A DNA stretch of 6,737 nucleotides, from the NCBI GenBank assembly GCA_003647375.1, contig QMMS01000243.1:1-6737 (forward strand), in the 5' to 3' direction. A program made the position numbers and the translations under genes. Shown here in pieces: positions 1 through 6,100 of this stretch. Source of the DNA: Deltaproteobacteria bacterium (GTDB taxonomy: Bacteria > Desulfobacterota > Desulfobacteria > Desulfobacterales > B30-G6). Each line of letters starts with the position of its first letter. Within the stretch, counting starts at the first letter, position 1. The notes under the pieces are model-generated. The model worked only from the letters and a program-made list of their open reading frames with translations. It ran no database searches and was not told where the DNA came from.

Positions 1-1341
1 CAGGACTACAAAAACCTGATGAAGCAGGGCACCCGTGCAGCTATCGGAGACGGCTGGGGGGGATCCATGCTGGCTACGGACATGCAGGATATTCTTTTTG
101 GAACGCCTTATCCCATTCAGGCCGAGGCCAACATCGGCGTCTTGAAGGAAGATCAAGTCAATGTGGTCATTCATGGCCACGAACCGGTTCTTTCAGAGAT
201 GATCGTGGCGGCCGCCCAAACACAGGATATGATTGATTATGCCAAATCAAAGGGCGCCAACGGAATTCAACTGAGCGGCATCTGCTGCACGGCCAATGAA
301 ATGCTCCAGCGTCACGGTGTGCCGCCGGCCGGCAATTTTCTTCAGCAGGAACTTGTCATTGTCACCGGCGCATGCGACGCCATGGTGGTGGATATCCAGT
401 GTATCATGCAGAACCTGGCCAATGTGGCCAAGTGTTTCCACACCAAGCTGATCACCACCCATCCCATTGCCAGGATGGAACAGGACAATGTGATCCACAT
501 CGAATTCGATGAACACCATGCCATGGAAGACGCCATCCGGATTCTTAAAATGGCCTGTGACAATTTTCAAAATCGCGGCTCTGATGTTGTGATCCCGAAA
601 CAGAAAGCCACTCAGATCGCCGGTTTTGGCGTTGAGTCGATTAAGTACCATCTGGGCGGAACTTTCCGGGGTGATTACTATACGCTGAACGATAACATCA
701 TCAACGGTCGGATTCGCGGCGGCGCGGGTGTGGTCGGGTGCAACAATGCCCGGCAGAAACATAATGACGGCTGTGTTACCATGATCAAAGAATTGATCAA
801 AAACGACGTTATCGTTCTGACCACCGGGTGCAACGCTATCGCCTGTGCCACGGAAGGACTGTTGACACCGGAATCCGCAGCGGTTCACTGCGGTGCAGGT
901 CTGGCTGAAGTATGCGAAACCGTTGGTATCCCGCCGGTGTTGCATTTAGGCTCCTGTGTGGACAACAGCCGTATTTTGCTGGCCTTGACTGAAATGGTTA
1001 AAGCCGGTGGACTGGGCAATGACATTTCGGAATTGCCGGCAGCCGGCAGCGCCCCTGAATGGATGAGTGAAAAAGCGATATCCATCGGACATTATTTTGT
1101 TGTTTCCGGTGTCTATACCGTATTCGGCGGCATGTTGCCGACCTCCGGCGCTCCCGTATTCCAGGATTATCTGTTTAAGGAGTTTGAAAATAAATTTGGC
1201 GGAATGTGGGACATGGTGGTAGATCCTATAGAACATGCCCATGCGATCATCGCCCATATCGACAAGAAGCGGAAAGCACTGGGCATCGACAAGGCCAGGG
1301 AACGGGTCATGATGGATTTTGCTGCACGCCAGGCGCTTTAG
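1..1341 (+). CDS. acsA: Anaerobic carbon monoxide dehydrogenase catalytic subunit, 5'-truncated by window edge
   Basis: Ni-Fe-S CO dehydrogenase, which interconverts CO2 and CO at cluster C and, next to acsB, would feed CO to acetyl-CoA synthase in the cytoplasm. The frame is open to base 1, so the Met codon at 19 is internal; 446 residues are visible. Family members run about 630-675, so roughly 200 N-terminal residues, including the cluster D and B cysteines, lie outside. Numbering from the Met at 19, the cluster C ligand set is visible: His in HGHEP (about 52-54), Cys in GICC (89/90), Cys128 in DIQC, Cys241 in VVGCNN, Cys271 in TTGC and Cys313 in GSCVDNSR. The active-site Lys in SEKA (352) is also present. 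Cys90-128-241-271 spacing equals that remembered for C. hydrogenoformans CODH-II; 271-313 is about 8 residues shorter, probably a surface loop. The adjacent acsB supports acsA over a stand-alone cooS. Family call is very sure; the symbol is less so. Confidence 0.95.
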   Translation, partial: QDYKNLMKQGTRAAIGDGWGGSMLATDMQDILFGTPYPIQAEANIGVLKEDQVNVVIHGHEPVLSEMIVAAAQTQDMIDYAKSKGANGIQLSGICCTANEMLQRHGVPPAGNFLQQELVIVTGACDAMVVDIQCIMQNLANVAKCFHTKLITTHPIARMEQDNVIHIEFDEHHAMEDAIRILKMACDNFQNRGSDVVIPKQKATQIAGFGVESIKYHLGGTFRGDYYTLNDNIINGRIRGGAGVVGCNNARQKHNDGCVTMIKELIKNDVIVLTTGCNAIACATEGLLTPESAAVHCGAGLAEVCETVGIPPVLHLGSCVDNSRILLALTEMVKAGGLGNDISELPAAGSAPEWMSEKAISIGHYFVVSGVYTVFGGMLPTSGAPVFQDYLFKEFENKFGGMWDMVVDPIEHAHAIIAHIDKKRKALGIDKARERVMMDFAARQAL

Positions 1342-1394
1342 GTATAGTCAGGATCTAATATAGTGAATTGTCATTCAATATAAAATCCTCAACG

Positions 1395-1401
1395 AAGGAG
1401 G
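1395..1401 (+). promoter_or_regulatory. Shine-Dalgarno sequence of acsB
   Basis: AAGGAGG lies 6 bases before the ATG at 1408. It fixes the acsB start. The 66-base gap after the CODH stop shows no convincing promoter, so acsB is probably translated from a CODH-acsB message. Confidence 0.85.
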
Positions 1402-1407
1402 AACGAA

Positions 1408-3621
1408 ATGTCGAGATTAATAGCATTTGCTGCCATCCAGGGCGGTTATAAAGTTGTTTCACAGGCTGAAGGAGCCTATCAAAAAGCCCTTGCAACCTAT
1501 AATGCGGATACCAAGGTAGGGTTTCCCAACACCGGCTATTTTCTGCCGGTCATATATTCACTTTTCGGAATCAAGGTTGAAACCCTTGAAGATTTGCAGG
1601 AACCCCTGGATATTGCACGGGGTCTTCTCCCCCCCCATATCCAAGGCAAAAACTGGCTTCCTTTCCTGGGTCCTCTTCTGGACGCCGGAATGGCAGGCAT
1701 CATATCGTATGAAATCATAGAGGCACTCAGGTATCTGAATGAGCCTGATTTTTATCTCCATGCTGAAGATCCGGATATCGACGCGGGAAAAATCTGGACC
1801 GGCGCTGCAGATGACACGATCTTCAGAAAAAGAGGCGTTGAGTTTGTTGACGGCACAGCGCCTGGTTTTGCGGCAATAGTAGGCTCCGCGCCTGATCCGG
1901 AAACCGCCAAGATGATCATTGAAGATTACCAGCAAAGAGGCCTTTACATGTTCCTGGCTGCAAACCATAACGGTACCACCTTGGTCGAGCAGCTTATTGA
2001 AGCCGGCGTACAGGTGGGGTGGGGCACACGAATTGCCTGCTTCGGCCCTGACATTTCATCAGCCGTCTTTGCGCTTGGATTTGCCAACAGGGTAGCCATG
2101 GCTTTCGGCGGTGTCCAGCCCGGTGATTATAACAAAATTCTCATGTACAACAAGGAAAGGGTTTTTGCATTTGTCAATGCTTTGGGCGATGTGGGAACCG
2201 AGTGGGCCGTTGCCGCTGCCGGCGCTGTAAACTGGGGTTTCCCGACATTAGCCGATACCGACATTACCCAGATTCTTCCCACGGGCATCTGTACCTACGA
2301 GCATGTTGTATCTCCTGTTGCCCATGATGAAATTTGTGCAAAGTCGGTTGAGGTCCGTGGACTCAAAACACTGGTCTCCGACATTGAGATCCCCTGTTCA
2401 TTCGGTCCTGCATACGAGGGCGAGCGGGTAAGGGGCGCCGATCTTTTCTGCCAGATGGGCGGCGGAAAGAGCCAGTGCACCGAGCTTTGCAAGATGGCCG
2501 ACATGAATGATATCGAGGACGGCAAAGTAGAAATAATAGGAAATGACATCGGTGATCTCAAGGAAGGGGATACCCCTCCCCTTGGAATTTATGTCCAGGT
2601 TGCCGGCCGTGAATTCCAGACTGATTTCGAGCCGATCATTGAACGCCAGATACATCATCTGATCAACTACATCCAGGGTGTTATGCATATCGGCCAGAGA
2701 GATATTTCCTGGATCAGGGTGGGCAAGGCCGCCGTGGAAAAAGGGTTTACCTTAAAGGATATCGGTGTTGTATTGCATGCCAAGTTCCATCAGGATTTTG
2801 GGAATATCCTGGACAAGGTACAGATAACCCTTTACACCAAGAAAAAAGATGTTGATGACCTTACCAAACGTGCACGGGCTGAATACAAGAAAAGAGATGA
2901 GCGTGTTGAAAACATGAAAGATGAAGATGTGGAGACTTATTACTCCTGCACCTTATGCCAGTCATTTGCTCCCAACCATGTTTGTTCGGTCAGCCCCGAA
3001 AGAACCGGACTTTGTGGTGCATATAATTGGATGGACTGCAAGGCTTCCTTCGAGATCAACCCCACCGGGCCGAACCAGCCCATTGAAAAAGGCGAGTGCG
3101 TCGATCCGGTTCTCGGCCAGTGGAAAGGTGTTAACGAGTTTGTCAACAAAGCTTCCAGGGGCGCTGTAACACATTATAACTTCTATTCCATGGTGATTGA
3201 CCCCATGACCACATGCGGCTGCTGCGAGTGCATTGCCGCTATGCTGCCCTCCTGCAATGGTGTTATGACGGTGAGCAGGGATTATACAGGGGAAACCCCC
3301 TGCGGAATGAAGTTTACAACCCTTGCCGGTGTTATGGGAGGCGGGGCATCCTCTCCCGGCTTTGTGGGTCACTCCAAGTTCAATATTACCCAGGGCAAGT
3401 TTATTGTGGGTGATGGCGGATTGTCCCGTATGGTCTGGATGCCCAAAATACTGAAGGAAGAGATCAAGGAACGAATAGATAAGCGAGGTAAAGAGATAGG
3501 CGTTCCTGATCTTTATGACATGATCGCAGACGAGACCGTGGGAATTACCGAAGAAGAGATCATGCCGTGGCTCGAAGAAAAAGGTCACCCGGCACTCAAA
3601 ATGGATCCCCTCATCGGATAG
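1408..3621 (+). CDS. acsB: Acetyl-CoA synthase (CO-methylating), bacterial type
   Basis: Forms acetyl-CoA from CO (made by the CODH subunit), a methyl group delivered by the corrinoid/iron-sulfur protein, and CoA, at the Ni-Ni-[4Fe-4S] A-cluster; reversible. Length is 737 residues against 729 in Moorella. The N-terminal domain (about 1-310) that docks on CODH and forms the CO tunnel is present, which marks the bacterial form; archaeal CdhC lacks it. A-cluster ligands are complete: Cys514, 517, 526 and 536 in a C-x2-C-x8-C-x9-C pattern, with Cys517 the expected bridge to the proximal metal, and the Cys603-Gly604-Cys605 motif that holds the distal Ni. All are offset by exactly 8 from the Moorella numbers 506/509/518/528/595/597. 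Phe520, equivalent to Moorella Phe512 next to the proximal metal, is also kept. The ATG is preceded by a strong ribosome site. A run of eight C at 1629-1636 is inside the gene, but the frame is intact. Confidence 0.98.
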   Translation: MSRLIAFAAIQGGYKVVSQAEGAYQKALATYNADTKVGFPNTGYFLPVIYSLFGIKVETLEDLQEPLDIARGLLPPHIQGKNWLPFLGPLLDAGMAGIISYEIIEALRYLNEPDFYLHAEDPDIDAGKIWTGAADDTIFRKRGVEFVDGTAPGFAAIVGSAPDPETAKMIIEDYQQRGLYMFLAANHNGTTLVEQLIEAGVQVGWGTRIACFGPDISSAVFALGFANRVAMAFGGVQPGDYNKILMYNKERVFAFVNALGDVGTEWAVAAAGAVNWGFPTLADTDITQILPTGICTYEHVVSPVAHDEICAKSVEVRGLKTLVSDIEIPCSFGPAYEGERVRGADLFCQMGGGKSQCTELCKMADMNDIEDGKVEIIGNDIGDLKEGDTPPLGIYVQVAGREFQTDFEPIIERQIHHLINYIQGVMHIGQRDISWIRVGKAAVEKGFTLKDIGVVLHAKFHQDFGNILDKVQITLYTKKKDVDDLTKRARAEYKKRDERVENMKDEDVETYYSCTLCQSFAPNHVCSVSPERTGLCGAYNWMDCKASFEINPTGPNQPIEKGECVDPVLGQWKGVNEFVNKASRGAVTHYNFYSMVIDPMTTCGCCECIAAMLPSCNGVMTVSRDYTGETPCGMKFTTLAGVMGGGASSPGFVGHSKFNITQGKFIVGDGGLSRMVWMPKILKEEIKERIDKRGKEIGVPDLYDMIADETVGITEEEIMPWLEEKGHPALKMDPLIG

Positions 3622-3632
3622 GCAAACCGGAA

Positions 3633-3665
3633 AATCAGAGGCAGGCATACACCCTGCCTCTGATT
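3633..3665 (+). other. Intercistronic hairpin between acsB and acsC
   Basis: A perfect 13-bp inverted repeat (arms 3633-3645 and 3653-3665) around a 7-base loop, beginning 12 bases after the acsB stop and ending 31 bases before the acsC start. The 3' arm is followed by CATTTACGC, not by a T-run, so it does not look like a full intrinsic terminator. Inferred role: protecting the 3' end of the acsA-acsB message, marking a processing site, or partly reducing read-through so that acsC is made at a different level. Confidence 0.75.
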
Positions 3666-3684
3666 CATTTACGCATAAAAGAAT

Positions 3685-3690
3685 AAGGAG
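3685..3690 (+). promoter_or_regulatory. Shine-Dalgarno sequence of acsC
   Basis: AAGGAG, 6 bases before the ATG at 3697. It lies outside the preceding hairpin, so the ribosome site should stay accessible when the hairpin forms. Confidence 0.8.
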
Positions 3691-3696
3691 ACAAAA

Positions 3697-5037
3697 ATGG
3701 CATTAACCGGTATTCAGATTTTTAAACTCCTGCCGAAAACCAACTGTAAGGAATGCGGCGTCCCCACCTGCCTTGCCTTCGCCATGAACCTGGCCTCCGG
3801 CAAAGCAGAACTCGATAGTTGTCCCTATGTATCGGATGAAGCAAAGGAACAGCTGGCAGAGGCTTCTGCACCGCCCATCCGTCCTGTAAAAATTGGAAAA
3901 GGCGTCAGAGCCTTCACAACCGGCGGCGAAACCGTGCAGTATCGACATGAAAAAACATTTTACAACCATACAACCCTCGCTGCCATGGTCGGCTCAGACA
4001 TCTCGGATGCCGATCTTGCGGCCAAGCTGACAACCTGGAACGCGTTTCAGTTTGAACGCGTGGGTCTGAATCTCAGGCCCGAGCTCGTGGCGTTAAAGGA
4101 TGCCAATGGTGATGCAGCCGCATTTGCAGCCAAAGCCAAGACCATTGCCGAGACATCGGAGTTCAATCTCGTACTGATGTCCGACAGTGCCGAGGCCATG
4201 AAAGCGGCCGTCGATGTGGCCGGGTTCAAGTGTCCCTTGCTGTATGCTGCAACCGAGGCTAATCTTGAAGTGTACGGTGAAATAGCCAAAGCAGCAGACC
4301 TGCCCCTCGCGGTCAAGGCCGATTCCATCGAAGCACTCATTCCATTGACCGAAAAGCTGGCGGAAATGGGTGTCAAGGATATCGTTCTGGACCCGGGTTC
4401 GCGAGAGATCAAGAAGGCGCTGGAAGATCAGATCGCCATCCGGCGGGCCGCTCTCAAAAACGGCAACCGGACGATCGGGTTTCCCACCATCACCTTTCCC
4501 TGCGAAATGGCTTCGAACCTGGACATGGAATCCCTCATTGCCAGTATGTTTATCGCGAAGTACGGCGGCATCGTTGTTCTCTCCGATTTCTCCGGAGACG
4601 TCCTTTTTCCGCTGCTTCTGGAACGGCTCAATATCTATACAGATCCACAGCGTCCCATGACCGTCACAGAGGGAATTTATGAGGTCAACAATCCCGATGA
4701 AAACTCCCCTGTACTGGTGACCACAAACTTTGCTCTGACCTATTTTATTGTGTCAGGCGAAATTGAAGGCAGCAGGGTGCCCGCCTACCTGCTCATCAAA
4801 GATTCCGAAGGTCTGTCGGTCATGACGGCCTGGGCCGCCGGAAAATTTGCCGGCGACGATGTCGGCATGTTCATCAAGAAAAGCGGCATCATGGACAAGG
4901 TCAAACACACGGAACTGATTATCCCGGGCTATGCAGCCGCCATCGCCGGTGATGTCGAAGAAGAGCTCCCCGGCTGGACAATTACGGTTGGGCCAAGGGA
5001 AGCAGCCCACATCCCGGGATTCTTGAAGTCCAAATAA
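3697..5037 (+). CDS. acsC: Corrinoid/iron-sulfur protein large (gamma) subunit
   Basis: Large subunit of the CoFeSP, the cytoplasmic methyl carrier between AcsE and acetyl-CoA synthase. Its cobalamin is methylated as Co(I) by CH3-tetrahydrofolate plus AcsE and then gives the methyl group to the A-cluster of AcsB. At 446 residues it has the same length as Moorella AcsC as I remember it. The N-terminal [4Fe-4S] domain has Cys17, 20, 25 and 42 (C-x2-C-x4-C-x16-C), the cluster that reactivates oxidised cobalamin. A TIM-barrel region follows (about 90-320), then a C-terminal corrinoid-binding domain (about 325-446). No D-x-H-x-x-G motif is present, as expected for this family, which binds its cobamide base-off without a His ligand. 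The start is supported by AAGGAG and by the Cys17 numbering. The obligate partner subunit gene acsD is not next to it here, which differs from the acsC-acsD pairing in Moorella. Confidence 0.97.
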   Translation: MALTGIQIFKLLPKTNCKECGVPTCLAFAMNLASGKAELDSCPYVSDEAKEQLAEASAPPIRPVKIGKGVRAFTTGGETVQYRHEKTFYNHTTLAAMVGSDISDADLAAKLTTWNAFQFERVGLNLRPELVALKDANGDAAAFAAKAKTIAETSEFNLVLMSDSAEAMKAAVDVAGFKCPLLYAATEANLEVYGEIAKAADLPLAVKADSIEALIPLTEKLAEMGVKDIVLDPGSREIKKALEDQIAIRRAALKNGNRTIGFPTITFPCEMASNLDMESLIASMFIAKYGGIVVLSDFSGDVLFPLLLERLNIYTDPQRPMTVTEGIYEVNNPDENSPVLVTTNFALTYFIVSGEIEGSRVPAYLLIKDSEGLSVMTAWAAGKFAGDDVGMFIKKSGIMDKVKHTELIIPGYAAAIAGDVEEELPGWTITVGPREAAHIPGFLKSK

Positions 5038-5112
5038 ATGAACGACATTCTCCGGGGATCACCATTTGAACGGCGGGCCACAAACACGGTTCGCCACAGA
5101 ACAACCAACAGC

Positions 5113-5119
5113 AGGGAGG
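5113..5119 (+). promoter_or_regulatory. Shine-Dalgarno sequence of acsE
   Basis: AGGGAGG, 4 bases before the ATG at 5124. It fixes the acsE start; the next residues FLIGE match the MeTr N-terminus, which supports the same start. Confidence 0.8.
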
Positions 5120-5123
5120 TTAT

Positions 5124-6005
5124 ATGTTTCTCATAGGTGAAAGTTTAAACGTAATTTCTCAGAAGATCGGTCGGGCATACAAGGAGCGCGATCCCAAACC
5201 GATCCAGGAGGAAGCCCTTTTTCAGAAAGAAAAAGGGATGGACTACATCGATATCAACCTGGGACCTGCGAAAAAAGACGGTCCCGAGTTGATGCCATGG
5301 GTCGTAGAGACGGTCCAGGAGGTCGTGGATGATGTGCCTCTGGCGCTTGACACATCCAACGTCGATGCCATTGAGGCGGCCATCAAGGTCTGCAAACTGC
5401 CGCCGCTTATCAACTCCATCATGGTCCGTCCGGAAAGATATGAGCGGATGGTGCCCATCGCCGCCGAAAACAATTGCGACTTCATCGCCCTCATGTGGGG
5501 TCCTGATGGTCTTCCCCGCGATGAAAACGAGCGTGCGGCGCTCTGTGTCGAGCTGGTATACTTTGCCAACGAGGCCGGCATACCCAATGAAAAAATATGG
5601 GTGGACGGTATCGTCACACCCGTGAATATTCAGCAGCCCCAGGCCATCAGCCTCATGGATTTCCAGGGCATGCTCCAGGATATGGCCCCGGGCGTCAAGA
5701 GCACCTGCGGACTTTCCAACATTTCGAACGGACCGCCGATCCATTTGCGGCCGATTCTGAACCAGACCTACATGGTCATGCTCGAGAAGTATGGCATGTA
5801 CTCCGTAATCGCCGATCCCCTGGATGATCTTCTCATCGACATCGCCAAGGGAAATCGCCAGGATATCGTTGACCTGATCTATGGCATCATGGATGGTGAA
5901 GAACCGGATATGGGCAGCCTCTCCAAGGAAATGCAGGATTTTGCCAAGACCACCCATGTCATCCTGGGCAAATCCCTCTATTCTGATTCCTGGCTTGATG
6001 TCTAA
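5124..6005 (+). CDS. acsE: 5-methyltetrahydrofolate:corrinoid/iron-sulfur protein methyltransferase
   Basis: Transfers the N5-methyl group of CH3-tetrahydrofolate to the Co(I) of the corrinoid/iron-sulfur protein, linking the folate branch to acetyl-CoA synthase. It is a pterin-binding TIM barrel of the dihydropteroate synthase fold. Compared from memory with Moorella MeTr (262 residues), it keeps the start FLIGE, the ERDP motif (21-24), Asp43 and Asn45 in DINLGP, Asp76 in LALDTSN, Asn97 in INS, Asp161, and Asn199 in GLSNIS. Asn199 is the residue that hydrogen-bonds to pterin N5 and moves on substrate binding. These match Moorella 43, 45, 75, 96, 160 and 199. At 293 residues it is about 30 longer; the extra segment, roughly 241-275, is acidic and sits just before the conserved LGKSLYSDS end. 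It is not AcsD, whose sequence differs throughout. An automatic pipeline might call it dihydropteroate synthase, but the operon context argues against a folate-synthesis role. It is the last gene of the unit, with a terminator 22 bases after its stop. Confidence 0.92.
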   Translation: MFLIGESLNVISQKIGRAYKERDPKPIQEEALFQKEKGMDYIDINLGPAKKDGPELMPWVVETVQEVVDDVPLALDTSNVDAIEAAIKVCKLPPLINSIMVRPERYERMVPIAAENNCDFIALMWGPDGLPRDENERAALCVELVYFANEAGIPNEKIWVDGIVTPVNIQQPQAISLMDFQGMLQDMAPGVKSTCGLSNISNGPPIHLRPILNQTYMVMLEKYGMYSVIADPLDDLLIDIAKGNRQDIVDLIYGIMDGEEPDMGSLSKEMQDFAKTTHVILGKSLYSDSWLDV

Positions 6006-6027
6006 CATCCGATAGTATTATGACATA

Positions 6028-6060
6028 AAAAAAGCCCCTCTGCTTCAGAGGGGCTTTTTT
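6028..6060. terminator. Bidirectional intrinsic terminator between acsE and the convergent B12-protein gene
   Basis: A perfect 15-bp inverted repeat (arms 6028-6042 and 6046-6060, GC-rich core GCCCCTCTG/CAGAGGGGC) with a 3-base CTT loop. The right arm ends in six T for + strand transcripts. The seven A at 6027-6033 give a U-run for transcripts on the - strand. It is placed 22 bases after the acsE stop and about 40 bases beyond the stop of the - strand gene, so one hairpin can end both converging transcripts. Confidence 0.93.
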
Positions 6061-6100
6061 GTTTGAGATGACTTCGCGTGCCGCGAACAGCTTTATTACG

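Noticed and set aside
247..945. Long - strand open frame of 232 codons opposite the CODH gene
   Set aside because: It lies wholly within a strongly supported CODH reading frame, has no recognisable domain, and is the usual antisense shadow of a GC-moderate gene.
1342..1407. Possible promoter in the CODH-acsB gap (TTGTCA at 1368 and TATAAA at 1379)
   Set aside because: The two hexamers are only 5 bases apart. The upstream TATAGT at 1359 has no partner at 16-18 bases. The short TGAAT/ATTCA inverted repeat is too weak to call.
2962..3648. 228-codon - strand open frame opposite the A-cluster region of acsB
   Set aside because: It is a shadow of the acsB frame, whose cysteine ligands are all in place; no ribosome site or domain was seen.
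5124..6005. Dihydropteroate synthase (folP) as the identity of the 293-residue pterin-binding protein
   Set aside because: The fold is shared, but the sequence follows MeTr/AcsE residue for residue at the pterin-binding positions, including Asn199, and the gene sits at the end of an acs operon.
5145..6008. 287-codon - strand open frame opposite acsE
   Set aside because: acsE on the + strand has conserved catalytic residues and a ribosome site. The antisense frame is rich in His/Gly/Asp, as expected from reading codons backwards, and shows no family motif.
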